DNA from: Pseudopithomyces maydicus
Taxonomy: Eukaryota; Ascomycota; Dothideomycetes; Pleosporales; Didymosphaeriaceae
Length of the DNA: 64,000 nt
Direction: 5' to 3'
Assembly (NCBI GenBank): GCA_026873275.1
Contig: JANTUC010000010.1
Span: 1,240,001 to 1,304,000 of the forward strand
Shown: positions 11,605-24,310 of the stretch, in pieces
Layout of the letters: each line of letters starts with the position of its first letter
Position numbering within the stretch: position 1 is the stretch's first letter
Notes under the pieces: generated by a model
Database searches by the model: none
What the model saw: the letters and a program-made list of their open reading frames with translations, nothing else
What the model was told of the DNA's origin: nothing
Translations under genes and position numbers: made by a program

Positions 11605-14600
11605 ATGTCCTCCGGACTCGCCAGGCAGCGTTCGGCGTCGCGAGGCTCTTCGGTGCGCTCAGATGTTCAGCAAAAACCACCCACTCCGAGCATCACCCCT
11701 GGAAGCGGCGAATTCGCATTTGAGCCATGTGCTGCTACCGCCTCCTTCCTGCTGTATGCCCAGCGCAACGTCATCCTGTGCCTCCACCACGACACACTGG
11801 CCGTCGAGCGACGATTTACCAGGCATCGCGAGGACGTTTCGTGGATTTCCGCCGACACGGTGAGCGAGCGCGGGGCCGGCCGTTTGGTGGTGAGCTACGA
11901 TGCCGGGAGCACTGCCATTGTCTGGGATCTCCTCACCGGTGACGAGGTTGCCCGCTTTGCCTCGTATGATCAGATCCGCGTAGCTTCGTGGATGAGGAAT
12001 GGCAATGTTGCATTTGGTGCGTCAAAACCGCGCCCTTGGTCACTTTCCCATTGTTAATCAGAACCCAGGCAACGCCCAGGGCAACATCATCCTCTTTGAG
12101 CCTTCCACCTCTGAGCACATATCTGCAAGGACCATTTTCGATCCCATTACTGCCCTGGCCCCTGCCGCAGACTGTCGGACCTTTGCCATTGGGTGAGCAT
12201 ATGAAACACCGTCCACGTGCCAAGGACATTCGTGCTAAGTCATTCCAGATATCTCAATGGCTCGATTTTGATTGCGACGCTCCAGCCATCATTTACCATT
12301 CTCCACACGCTCACCACGCCCAGAGCCCCCTCTCCTATTGCAGGGCTTGCCTGGCATGGATCCTCCTCAAAGCAGAAGTCTGAAATGTTAGCCGCTCAGA
12401 CTTCAGACGGCGATCTCAGGGTGTGGAGTATTCCCAAGGCTGCCCACGGTGGCGACACCCCCTGTGTGATCCGCATCCTTAACAAATCGGACCAAAGAGA
12501 GCCTGGCCCCTGCTGGTTCGCGTGGTCGAAAAATGGCCGAATCGTCCAATACACTGAAGGGTACGTATTCCACATTTCTCACGCTGGGCTGCCCTGCATA
12601 GCGCGGGCGCCCGGCGCTTAGCCAAAACGTGCTGACCACTCATTGCCAATAGCCAGACAGCCGCCTGGGATGTGCGCACCAAGCGGGTCTCATATGAGAG
12701 TATCCCTACGGTCGACAATGTTGCCGCCATTTGCAACTACGGTCCCACTGCCACACTCTTCACTATGAGTCGTAATTATGGTGTGCAACAATATGACCTG
12801 AATCCTAGTGGCACGCCTACCATTGTTCAAAACGTCCAACACCCTCCTGCTAACACCCCCCTTCACCCCCTCATTCCCTCGACGAAAAAGACACGGCTGG
12901 CAAGACTCCACTTACTGCACAACCAAAGTCTGCTGCACATGTGCTGATTGAATCCGAAAGCAGTGAGGGCGAGGGTCACGCTGTCCTCTCGCCGCTCCAA
13001 AAGATTGCACAGGAGATGGACCAGCTGGAGGAGGAACGTCGTGACCGCGTTGGTCCTCTGAGTCCTGTTTCCAGTCGGGGCTCACAGAGCTCGAGGTCCT
13101 CAGGAAGCGGTCGTGGTCCACGATATCGCTATGACAAGCCTGCAAACACGAGGTCGTCTAAGAGTTCTGGTGGTACAGTATTCTCATCAGGAACATCATC
13201 GATGATGGGTACATCGCGGGAGAGTGTTTCCATTCGCTCTACCTCTTCTGCCTCATCCTCGCGTTTCACTTCTTCCCATCTTCGTAAAGAAGTACTTCGC
13301 AGCCCTGACGAATCGCATCGAACCCAACATATGGACTTGTTTCCTTTCACCAAAGCCCGTTTGGGCGATGTCCCATACCGTAACTCTCAACTCGGCCCAG
13401 AAAGAACCCCCGACGACCTGCGCCAGAACATGCTTCGCGTTGTGTTTGGGTGGGAGAACGATATTGAAGAGTTGGTTAGAGACGAGCGTAAGTTCTTCGT
13501 CATAAATTTCGACGCGCGCTAATGCCAACAGTTGCACGCCACACACCGGGATCAGCCGCAGCTGTTTTGCTTTCAAAGTGGCTTGGTGACGCCGGTGCCG
13601 ATCTGATGGCATCTATGATTGGAGCTGAATCCATGACCTCTTCGGACTGGATGTTGCTTGCTCTGAGTTCCATGGGCCAGGGTACACAGAAGAAGGTCGG
13701 TGAGACTTTTGTCCAACGTCTTTTAGAAAAGGGTGACATCCATCCCGCCGTTGCTATTCTTCTTGGCCTCGGTGAGCACAACGACGCTGTCGAGGTCTAT
13801 GTCTCTCGCAAATACTTCATGGAGGCTATATTACTTACCTGCCTTATCTTCCCTACCGATTGGCAACGCCAGTCCTTTCTTGTCAGGAAGTGGGGTGAGG
13901 CTGCAGTATCTCATGGACAGGCAGAACTCGCTGTGAAGTGCTTCTCCTGCATGGGATTAGAATCTTCTGAACCTTGGTTTTCTCCACGTGCACAAGACGC
14001 GGTCTTTTCAGCGCAGAAGCAACATCTTCTCGGGTCGCAGCTAAGCCCACCGCTCTCGCCACCGAGCGCTGGAGGCAGCCGAATTACGGCGAAGATGTCC
14101 TCTCTCAAACTTGTTACGGACTTTGGCCACGGACCACAACCACAACAAATGATACCGGAAGACGATGAACAAACACCGATGAATGTTGGCGCAACGCCTA
14201 TCGCAGAGTCTGCCATGAGCCCCGCCGGGGGAAGAAACCCGTGGCTTGGTGCAAGCTTGAGAACGGCCCGCACTCGGGATGCTTCTCGTGAACCATCATC
14301 CGCTAGGACCGCCACCCCTGGCTCATATGGCCGTAAACGTCTGCCCTCTCGGTCTGATCCAGACCGTTCTACAACGAACAACGAATACCTCGCGTCTCTT
14401 GCTCTACCAAACCGCGGACAGCGCGAAGAGATTCCCAGAACCGCCATCGACAACATCGGACGCGAAGCAGACACTCTTCCGTTCTCTACTCGTCGAGCAG
14501 CCTCAACTGGCGCAAGTGAGAAGGAAATTGTCTTGACAGCTGCTACTTACGATCCTGCCAAAGCCAAAGAGCATCTTCCCTCTCCCGCGGCAGGTGTCTT

Positions 14601-16910
14601 CGACAATCTGATTGGGAAGGAAGCCGAGTCCCGGAACAGTTCTCGGACCCGCAACGTTCAAGACTTACATTTAAATGTGGTTGAGACCATTGTTGAGCCT
14701 GGTCTTGACAGTGGCTATATCAATCTGAGTCCTCCTCTGACGGGCGCCAGCGTCAAGAGCGCCAAAGCTCGCGGCATCGATCAGTACATCAGTAGTTTGG
14801 ACGAGGCCAATTATTACTCTCGCAAGCGTTCTGAATCCAAGCCTGAGCCTCGTCCTGGCTCGCGTACCGAATCCCGTCCAGACAGCCGTACAGCTAGAAC
14901 TCGTAGTCGAACGCGTGACGCTTCGGAATCTCGGGGGCGCTCTGGTGCTCGTTACATCCGTCCTGCCAAACGCTCTCCATCCTCACCGGTCCCTATGTCG
15001 CCTGAAGATGCTGGAATTTATGTTAGGACAAGTAAAGAGGCCGCAACTAATACCGAGGGTTTTGATGACGAGCGTTACTATAAAGTGGATGTCGCTTCTC
15101 CAATCGCTACAGAGTCCGTCGGTAGCAGTCGAACCCACCGGAGTCGGGTCAGAACTGGCACAAGTAAGGCAAGATCCGCATCCAAGATTGCACGTCGAGC
15201 AGAATCACCAGAAGCCCTTCCGCGCGGCAAGAGTAGGGTGACTAGTCGTGCCTCGAGCCGACGTCGAAATGATGAACGTGGTCGTAGCTCTACCCGAGAG
15301 GAAGGTTCAGCCATGCGGTCCCCGGGGTCTCCCAAGCCAATGTACCGAGATGAAACAGGCGATCTCGAGAATTTCGAGCCAGTTCGTCCTCGCCAACGAA
15401 GTACTAGCCGCCGTCCTGGAGAGCGAGCTCAAAGTTCACGAAGGGAGTTGTCCCCGGATCGCCGACTTCCCCGTGATCGTTCGATGAGCCGCAAAGCAGC
15501 TTCTACTCTCCGTGAATCCAGCCGACCACGTGTCACCGTGCGAGACGGCTCGCCAGAACGGCTTCCAGACACCGCCAGCGAAAGTCGACCAGCTTCTCGT
15601 CATTCGAATCAATCCGGTCGGTCTGGGCAACTTCGTCCTACTACATTTTCCAGGAAGGAACTAGCCGCTAAAGAATTAGAAGAGCGTAGGCTATCCCTCG
15701 CGCGGCGTCCTTCTGCGCCCATAATTCCGCATCCTGGAGAGCTGGCTCATCGGCCTGTGCCTGTTGAGCGCTCTCATACCGATGGCACAGAGTCTTTTGC
15801 CACTATTTCCATGCATCGCGACCCGATTCAACGCAGCCAGACTGCTGACCCCGAGATATCAAAGAAGTATTCGCCTACAAGTAGGATGTATACAGGGGCT
15901 ACATCGACTACTTCTGTCCCGATTGGTCTTCCAGCTACTCCTAGAGCAATGCGTCACCCACGTTACATGAGTACTGATCCCAACGAGAGGGAAGGCATTC
16001 CTGCTGTACCAACAATTCCTGATACCATGGTAGCAATTGCTCAGGAAAGTCTAGACGCTCAGGATGACTTAGGCCCTCTATTGCCTGCTACCACTTTTGG
16101 TCAGCCCACATTGGCTCGCTCTGCGTCAGCTCCCCCGAAGATCTCTCGCCAGTCAACATGGCCCCTCGCATTTCCCCTAATTATCCATTGGGTAGACGCG
16201 GTTCCTTGGGTGGTAATCGTGGACACTCAAGAAACACGTCTTCCGATGGAACAAACTACAAACGAGTCAGTCCTCCACCGATCACAGCCAGTATCGATGA
16301 AACAATTCATGAGAATCAAGTCGTTATCCTCGAAACGGATCCTGCTGCCCCTCCGCTCCTCGCGGAGTTGCAGCACTTGGCAGGACCCCCACCCCCACCC
16401 CCGGCTCCTCTTCAATTAAATACTAGCCCGAAGAGCAGCATGTTCATTAACGTTGCCATCGATGAGAACTCCGCAGAGAAGGCGCAAGAAGCAGTGTCTC
16501 CTGTAACTAGTTCGCCCCAGTCTCATCGACGCGGACGAGGAAGTGTCAGCGAAAACATTGGCATGACTTTCAAGCGAGTTACTGAGAGAATGCGCAGTAC
16601 AAGCCGCTCTCGCAACAAGTCTCCGCCGATGCGCGCGGACATTCCTCCCTATGAAAGCGTTCCAGAATTTGCTTTTCCGAGAAGCGCAAGCGCGCGATCT
16701 CCTATTGAAGGTCACGGTCATGAATATTTTGGAAAGTTCTCTCCTCCGCCACCACCACCGCCCCCACCTCAGCCCATGGAACAAGTCGTATCTCCAATTG
16801 AAAACCCGCAATTCTCTGGCTATAGGCACCCCAAGGAAATCCGCGCGAACATGCCCCCTGAAACACTGCAGGCTGGCGTCTACCAGCCGGTTGAGACACC
16901 CATGATATGA
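11605..16910 (+). CDS. Large WD40-repeat protein with alpha-helical (TPR-like) and Arg/Ser-rich disordered C-terminus
   Basis: Five exons: 11605-12016, 12069-12192, 12249-12560, 12653-13487 and 13532-16910. All borders are GT-AG and joins keep sense (NVAFG|NAQGNIILF, FAIG|YLNGSILIA, YTEG|QTAAWDVR, VRDE|LARHTPG). Two frame breaks remain, in C-runs at 12856-12861 and 16132-16136. One added base at each gives a coding length divisible by three and 1,687 aa. The N-terminal ~450 residues carry WD40-like blades (TAIVWDLLTG, DGDLRVWSIP, AAWDVRTKR). The middle is helical (DWMLLALSSMGQGTQKKVGETF ... AVAILLGLGEHNDAVEVYVS), like the TPR region in fungal proteins annotated as Gemin5-like. The rest is disordered, Arg/Ser-rich, with poly-Pro near 16380 and 16740. 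Orthology to Gemin5 is only a suggestion; a membrane-trafficking or RNA-binding scaffold is equally possible. Confidence 0.82.
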
Positions 16911-18556
16911 ACATGCCACCACTTGAGTTCTACCACGTACGCTTAATCTTCTCGACGACTTTACGACAATTTCCCATTCTACCTTCAAACCTATCATTAT
17001 TCTATCCTTTGCTGTTGGAAGCATAGCATCTTTATCATTGCCAGTATCATTAGCGTATTATTTTCATCATTTTGTTGTCTTGGAAGAAACTCATTTCTTC
17101 GATTAAAAAGACTGGATTCACAGCGCTTCGCGGCGGCATTTTCGATACCCTTTGCTTCCCCCATCCACTCGTCAATGGCCACGGCACTGTTTGGTCCGTT
17201 CGCCTCAAGGATTGTTTACATTAGCGTGTTTGTTGCTTTGGCATTTCTGTATCTGCACTTTGTGTTTCTGTTTGCTTACATTTCGAGACAATTAACGAAC
17301 ATTGTGCATATGGCGGCTTGGTGCAAAAGTATATGGATGGCAAGCGAGTGGGGGTGCTTTCACTTCAATACAATGTACATTTTTGCCTTTGATTCTTGTT
17401 TCCTAAAACTGTACCTGCTCAACGGCGCCGCTCCCTCCTTACTGTTCGTCTCAGTTCCTCAGTGCCCTCTCCCTACTTGACTACACTACGTTCGCTCAGC
17501 CCTCGCCTCAAATTGATCGGAATATCGGGATATTAATCAGGCTTCTTTATATGCTATACCAAAGACAAGCGCCTCACGGCACAAAAGTCATTTTATCTTT
17601 CCTAGGGGAACCCAAGTTCGTCACTCTTTTGTAGGAATTCAAGGCCGGGTGGCTTGGTGTAATGCATTTAGTGGGTAGCCAATCATCTGTCACTCTTTAT
17701 GTTGAAGTCATTGCATGGCTATCCTGCGTGTGGAATATATAGACAAGGCGAATGTTACACGGACACCGCAGCTGAATAGGCTCCTTCCTTGCACGCGGGT
17801 GGCTTAGTCATCTTGTTGTTTCCAGATACACCTTCTGTCACCTGGGCATACCACTCAACCCATGACCCCCTGAAACCAACGCGGCGGTCCATGCAGTTAT
17901 GTAGCATTGGTTCTACTGTATGTTCTGGATTCACGCTGCACTCTTCATATTCACAGTCTTATAACACTCAAACCCCCGGTGCGTTATCTTGGCGCCACCG
18001 ATCACGCTTCGCATGCACTCACCATCACATGAACCTTCCCAGGCGTTACCGGCACTTTCCCAAAAGCCAAAAAGGTTCACGCTTAGCTGACAGTGTTAAC
18101 GCAATCGCGTGAATACCTTGCCTCGTAAATTGTGGACCTTCCTGCGTGATTCGTCCAACATGGTGCTCCGTTGGACTTGTTTTATATATTCACATTTTAA
18201 AAAGATCCCAGGGATCGATAACATTGCGCGACTTTACTCACATTCAATTGATAGTATTAACTCAATAGCGCCGTGACGTACAAGCCACTAGGTCATTTGC
18301 ACGTTCATTACGAACAATAACGCGGGGACGCAGCTGCCTAAAAGTACTCAACACATACCTAAACAACATCCAAGATCACTTCCAATCCAAGATACAACAT
18401 TCAGTCGCCTTCTCGTTGTGCAAGACGCCTGACACCGCTTGCTATTGTTATCGACATAGTACCACCGGCGCCTCACCACAAAACATCCAGCATTACCACC
18501 AGGTGTCTTACTATCGTGGGTCTTCCTGGAACAGGTAATTCAAAATTCAGTAGCTG
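16911..18556. other. Intergenic region
   Basis: Nothing supportable. The first few hundred bases are AT-richer and probably form the 3' UTR of the WD40 gene. A hydrophobic 101-codon frame at 17175-17480 has no recognisable homology. The last ~200 bases before 18557 are a likely promoter and leader. Confidence 0.45.
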
Positions 18557-19629
18557 ATGTTAGCCAGTATCCCATCCATCGTCCTCATGGCTCTTATCGA
18601 ATCTGCCCGCTTTCCGACCGAGCTCGTCCTCGACATCATTGAGCAGCTCGGATTTGGCGACGGTAGCGACATTGTTAATTTATCCTTGGCTCACGGCCGG
18701 TTCAGGACTATTCTCCGATTGTATGAGCAATCTATTACCAAGAAGTTTGCAGAAAAAGAACTCAGGCATGCTCACATAGATTTCCCCGTCAAGCAGCAAG
18801 GTTTCAAGTGGCTACGGGATTGCGAACAGCGGTACGATGTGGTCGACGACTTAATGGCCATGCTAATCAGTGAGCACAACGTCTTCCCAGTTGGGAAGCA
18901 TAATATGGCAATGGTCAATACGGGACTCCTCCTGCTGTATCGTTTACAGTCTCTCGGTAAGTGACCCCTCTAAATCGAAGTGAATCTCGGGACATCATAT
19001 TGCCCCGGAGTATTACATGAGTTTTTATTCTGTAGCTAACATCAAGATCACAGAATCGCACCCTGAAAGGCTGGAGTTCCTAAAATTACTGCCGAAAGAC
19101 CCCCTTACAGCCATGTACATCGCTGTGCATCACGCCACATTGACGGCCCGCTATCATGGCGAGGGCTTAATACATCAGCGTACATATGGACGCTTCATGG
19201 ACGCCAATCAAGTCTCCTCCGTTCTGATATCGAATTTTGCTTTGCTGAAGCCAGCATGCAGCTTGGACCTGGCTTTATTCACATGTCCCTCCTGCCCACA
19301 GCGGCCGCTTCATCCATGTCAGAAGCCACACTGCTGAACTTGCTTCATGACCATGCGATCCACGATTGGTTTGTCGAAAGCGTCATGGAAGGCGTGAACG
19401 AGTTCGAGCCACCGATTACGCATGGCCCAAAAGAGAGTTCAGGACGAGAAGCCTGTGGACGACACTATTAGAACGCATTGCGCAGCTCACAAGCTGTCCA
19501 TTAGAGAATGTAAGGGGCGCAATCGAGGAAGATACTGCGCCATATGACCATGACCTGGCTTGGTTGGATCTGGAGGGCAAGGCAACGTTGATGAAGGGCG
19601 ATAATGTCATTCCCCGCCTTGTGGCGTGA
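18557..19629 (+). CDS. F-box-like protein, function unknown (two probable homopolymer frameshifts)
   Basis: Exon 1 (18557-18956) starts FPTELVLDIIEQLGFGD..DIVNLSLAHGRFR, an F-box-like N-terminus as in fungal SCF substrate adaptors. A GT-AG intron at 18957-19035 joins LQSL|ANIKITESHPERLEF. The second exon changes frame twice, near T4 at 19235-19238 and A4 at 19429-19432. One added base at each gives a continuous 331-residue protein (SNFCFAEASMQLGPGF, then THGPKKREFRTRSLWTTLL) ending at 19629, and the total becomes divisible by three. Either the gene has two sequencing errors or it is newly disabled. An internal Met at 18587 (MALIESARFPTE) is an equally good start. F-box proteins recruit substrates to ubiquitin ligase; no substrate-binding domain is visible. 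Confidence 0.7.
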
Positions 19630-19731
19630 TTGTTGGTTAGCGATCAAAGTCTTTGGCTAGACGTCATCTTGTCCAGAGCTGTTGTTTCCATATGTTTCTA
19701 TCCCGAAGGCGTGCACAACTCACCAGTTCAA

Positions 19732-20687
19732 TCACAATTCAGGGTACACATCAACCCTCCTCAACAACGGCATCTCCCTCCTCACCTTTTCCAAGTAGTC
19801 CAAATTAATCTCTGCCAATGCGATCTCGCCCTCGTCCAACCCCTTCCCGTTGTCATCTTCCTCCCCGCCCAGGCTTGCCACGACCTGGCCCCAAGGGTCG
19901 ATGATGACGCTGTGACCATAGCTCCGGCGGGTTCTGTGCTCGTTGTGGAAGCCTACTTGTGCGGCGGCTATGACATACGACTGGGTCTCGATGGCACGCG
20001 CGCGGAGCAGCGTTTCCCAGTGTGCCTTCCCCGTGGGCACGGTGAAGGCAGATGGATAGGTCAAGATGTGCGCACCGCGATTTCGCAATGCAAGTGCAGG
20101 CTCAGGAAAGCGCAAGTCAAAACAAATCATCATGCCTACATTGCCAAGTGGGGTGGGAAACGGGTCCTCGATGCGGGGCCCACGCTCGACGCCATTGCTC
20201 TCCTTCAGCACGGGGCCGTCCTTGATCTCGACGTCGAAAAGGTGCAGCTTCTGGTAGCGATGGGCAATGTTGCCATGTTGGTCGATCCAGAGGAGCGTGT
20301 TCTTGACCTTGGAGCCGGACGACGTGGGCTCGTGGACGCCGACGTTGACGGCGAGGCCATGGCTCCTTGCTTGCTCTCGGATGCCCAAGACAAACTCAGA
20401 CTGCTCTACAGACTTGGCAAGGGAGATGGTTTCGTCCGAGTTGGATGCTATATAGTCGGAAGCCTCGGGGAGAAACAGGGCTTTTGCACCTAGGGAAGAG
20501 GCCTTTTGTATGACTGGGTGGGGATGAGAGGTGCATGGGCGGGTTCGGAGAAGGGTGGAACTGACGCTGGGCGCATTGTTGAAGATTATGGGTCATGGAC
20601 GCGGTGGAGCGGATTTGGCCAACTGCCTGGGCTCGATTAGGCGGCAGCATGGATGGCCGGACGACGTAGACTCACTGCGAGAGGCAT
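19732..20687 (-). CDS. NIT1: Carbon-nitrogen hydrolase (nitrilase family), probable deaminated glutathione amidase
   Basis: Three exons: 20676-20687 (12 nt), 20566-20626 and 19732-20513, with GT-AG introns of 49 and 52 nt. The tiny first exon is supported because joining gives MPLA|AVGQIRSTASM, the family N-terminus; the second join gives QCAQ|LIQKASSLGAKALF. The 284-residue product has the nitrilase triad Glu41 (FLPEASDY), Lys113 (YQKLHLFD) and Cys155 (MMICFDLRFPE). The segment HWETLLRARAIETQSYVIAAAQ resembles mammalian NIT1 and yeast Nit2, which hydrolyse deaminated glutathione as metabolite repair. Omega-amidase (NIT2-type) activity is a less likely alternative. Divergent from TMF1, 420 bp apart. 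Confidence 0.9.
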
Positions 20688-21107
20688 TCTGAGCATGCTC
20701 GGCACAGTTCCGCTCAATTGATCAATCAGTGGTGGACTGGGGGCGGTTCCTGTGGCTTGCTAGCTCATGTAGGTACTAGGTACGTAGACCCGCGTCGGGT
20801 GGATGGCCATGGGCGTGGTTCAGCCCAAGCCCACCAGGCCCGCACTGGCTGTGGCTCCACGCGTCCTCCCTGCTGACAGTTGTTATTTGCGTACCCATAC
20901 GCCCAGCCTCGTGCATTGCCCCCAGGCGTTTACGGGCGACGGCGACGGCGACACAGACACCGAGCGCACACCCCACTGGTGCTACCTAGGCACTCGACCA
21001 TCCGCGCAACCTGGCCTCCCGCGCATCCAAACCATGAACGGCCGCCGGCGGAAGGCGAACCGCAGGTGATTGCTAGGCACGACTCTGGACACACACTCTC
21101 ACACACA
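20688..21107. promoter_or_regulatory. Bidirectional promoter region between the amidase and TMF1 genes
   Basis: 420 bp between two divergent starts. Contains GC-rich DNA and short GGCGAC-like triplication near 20936-20953. No specific binding site is assigned. Confidence 0.4.
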
Positions 21108-23848
21108 ATGGCTCAGCGCAAGGGCGGCTGGGGCTCGTTCCTGGGCAGCGCCGTGTCTGGCCTGGAGTCGCGCCTGGACAGCATCCTCACCGACGACGAC
21201 CAGGCCAGCGCAAAGTCGAGGGCGGCAGAGGCAGCCGAGAAGCAGCGTCTGCAGGTGGAACAAGGTGGGTAGCCTGGGAGCCACATGGGTGCAGCCTGTT
21301 CGTTGCTGACGGCACAAGTATCTCGAAGCTCCTCGCGGAGCAGGCCCAATTCACGCCTGCAGGACCGCCTGGCAAAAGCTGTCAACAAGGGCAAGGAGGC
21401 CGCAGAGTCGCGCCCGTCGTCAGAGCTCGGCTCACGCCCGGAGACGCCCAGCGACGTGGCCAGGGCAAGCATAGATTCGAAGCCGTCCGAGCAGCCGCCA
21501 GAAATCCCCATTGCAACCAAGCCCGAGCCCCAGAAGGCCGAACAACATGCACCCTCGGACCCGTCACCCCGCCCCTCGGCCGACACCCCGCTCGTGTCCC
21601 CGCTGGCCTCTTCCGTTGTGTCGGAGCAGCCCACGGCCACGACGGTGCCCACCATGGCGGTGCCTACCGTGGCGACACCACCCGCCATCCCCACCATCCC
21701 CGCCATCCTTACTCCGCGAACAGCCTCACCCCGCCAATCCACCGACAGTGCCCCTTCCCGCTCGTCCATCGACGCCTTCCCGCCGCCAGAGCCTGCGCTC
21801 GAGGCTTCCCAGGACCCCGAGGCCCTCCAGGTCGAGCTTTCCGCGCTGCAGACCACCCAGGAAGAGACCCTCCGGGAGCATCGTGATGAGCTCAACGCCC
21901 ACCTCGAGCGCATCGACGCCCTCCAGTCGAAGCTCGCATATCTCTCCCACCAGCTTGCCACTTCCGCCAAGGCTACATCTTCCGATGTCGACGTGTCCAC
22001 GGTGGACAAGAAGCTGGCAGAGAAGGACGCCCAGATCGCAGCGCTCATGGACGAAGGCCAGAAGCTTTCCAAGACAGAAATGAAGCACATGACTACCATC
22101 AAGAAGATGCGAGCAAAGACACTGGACATGGACAAGGACATGGCCACACTCAAACAGCGGCTGTCAAAAGCGGAAAGGTCCATCGCAGAGCAGACGGAGA
22201 GGGCAAGGCGTGCGGAGGTTGCGGAGAAGACTGCGCAAGAGAAGCTCAAAATTGTGGCTAAGATCGAGAAGGACATTGAACTGATCAGGTCCGAGCGGGA
22301 AGAAGCTGGTCTTACCATAACCGAATTGAGGAGACAGTTGAACGATGCCCTGAAAAGGGCCGAGGATGCGGAGAAGAGGGTGCAGGTTGGAGCGCTTGAA
22401 GCGGAGAAACGGGTCACCGCGTCATTGCAAGAAGACATTGAGAATCTGCGCATCGAGAAGAAGCTTGCCGAGGACCGTGCGAAGAGGGAGCTACAGGATG
22501 CGAGGGAAGAAGGAACGCGACAACAGGAGAGGGCCAAGGTCTCGGAACTAGAACTACGTGGCGAGATTGCTGTACGTCCCACAGGCATACTATATCCCCT
22601 CGCCAGAACTGACACGTGCAGAATTTGGAATCTAAGCTCGAGCTCCTTCGAAGCCGCTCCGAGGAGGTTTCTTCTTCAGCCACCGGTGACTCACAAGCCA
22701 AACTATTACGCCAGATTGAGACCTTGCAGACTCAATACGCTCTGGCCTCGGAGAATTGGCAGGGTATTGAAGGCACATTGACATCACGTGTCGCAGCTCT
22801 TGAGAAGGATCGCGACGAGACGGCGAAGCGAGAGTCCGATGTCCGACGCAAAGCTAGAGAAGTTAACTCCAAAGCCCGGCGCTTGGAGGATGAGCTCGAG
22901 AGTATCAATGACCGTGCCAGGACCTTAGAGCAGGACCTGGCTGAGCAACACAGCTCAGCGCAGAAGCTCCAGGCCCGTTTGACGCAAGCGGAAACAGCAG
23001 CTCAAGACGCGCGTGCAGATCTAGAACGCGAAAAGAAAATCCTGGAAGCTGACTTCCAGCAACGCCTCGAGGAGGAGAAGGGCAAATGGAGGCTGGAGAT
23101 GCAATCTCAAGCTACATTGAGCGAGAGTCATCTTCGTACCGATTCTCCCGGTCCAAGTTTGCGAAGACACTCTCCGGATCCGTTGGGTATATACAACAAT
23201 CGTCGAAACCCACCGCGATCCATATCCCAAGGGATGGATATGCCACTCTCACCAATGGACCGCATGCTTGACGAAGCCAGACGGCCCTCCTCCTCCCGCC
23301 AGAAATCAATACCTGGTCATCAGCGGACGCCCGAGATTGGGACGCCACAAAGACAGGACTCGTTCCCTTCAATGTCGTCAAACCTGCTGAGCAACGGGAA
23401 CAGTGTGTCCAACACACCTTCCATCCACACGCCTTCGTTTGACGATGCCGGTTTCGAGGGCGGTTCTTCCCCTCATCGCACCATCAACGACATGATCAGC
23501 GTATCCACGGTCGGCGCAGGACCCTCTGTCCAGCTCGTCGAGCGTCTGAGCACTGCGGTGCGCAGGCTGGAGTCGGAAAAGGCGACGAACAAGGAAGAGA
23601 TTGCGCGTCTCGTCAGCCAGCGCGACGAAGGCCGCGAGGAGATTGTCGCGTTGATGCGGGAGCTTGATGGCAAGAAGGCGGTGGGCGAGAAGGTCGAGAA
23701 GCTGGAAAAGGAAATGAACGAGGTCAACGAAAGGTACGAAAAGTGCCTTGAGCTACTGGGAGAAAAATCGGAAAAGGTCGAAGAGTTGGAGGGGGATGTG
23801 GAGGACTTGAAGAAGATTTATCGGGATCTGGTCAGTACCATGAAGTAG
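21108..23848 (+). CDS. TMF1: Coiled-coil golgin, TMF1/Sgm1 family
   Basis: Three exons: 21108-21264, 21319-22571 and 22622-23848, with GT-AG introns of 54 and 50 nt; 878 aa. The N-terminus (GWGSFLGSAVSGLESRLDSIL) matches the amphipathic start of TMF-type golgins. A Pro/Ser-rich linker follows, then long heptad-like coiled coil (about residues 220-560) and a disordered Ser/Pro stretch (SPDPLGIYNN region). The C-terminal block, LVERLSTAVRRLESEKATNK to LEGDVEDLKKIYRDLV, is the TMF TATA-binding/Rab6-binding domain. Such proteins tether vesicles at the trans-Golgi through Rab6/Ypt6. The historical name (TATA element modulatory factor) does not imply a transcription role. No frame damage is visible. 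The product probably acts as a homodimer. Confidence 0.9.
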
Positions 23849-24310
23849 ACAGATACCACGATGCCAACGTTATTTCCTTCTATCTGGAATACCTTCACGG
23901 CGGCATTGACAAGCTAGAGCCCTTGGCCCTGGAGCCCTGGAGCCCTGGAGGTCTCCATCTTACGTTAGAGTGGTCGGCGGTCGGTGGTCGGTGGTCGGTG
24001 GTCGGAGATGAGTTTTATATCCAAATCATACGTTTCTGCTTGATCACTTGGAATTCTTGACTGAATCAAAATGATGTTTGGTATTTCTGGTATCTATAAT
24101 GGGTATATATCCTGGTTCATTAGATTACCCCGGTCGCTGAGCGCTAGAACCCCCAATGTACACGTATTATAACCTACTCGACAAGTAGCATGGCCGAATA
24201 AAATATTTTTCGGCAAGAAAGTAAATAAATAAACAGGAAACCCCAGCGCCAGTATGCACCCCAATTCGTAATTACTCCATCACACTCACTGTACTGGTAG
24301 CAATGGTGAC
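23849..24310. repeat. Intergenic region with two short tandem repeats
   Basis: Between convergent genes. It holds ccctggag units at about 23927-23950 and ggtcggt units at about 23972-24005. The rest is AT-rich and likely shared 3' UTR. Confidence 0.7.

Noticed and set aside
12834..12889. An intron in place of the first WD40 frameshift
   Set aside because: Donor gtccaa is weak. One extra C in the run gives NTPPSPPHSLDEK with natural composition, and the total length then becomes divisible by three.
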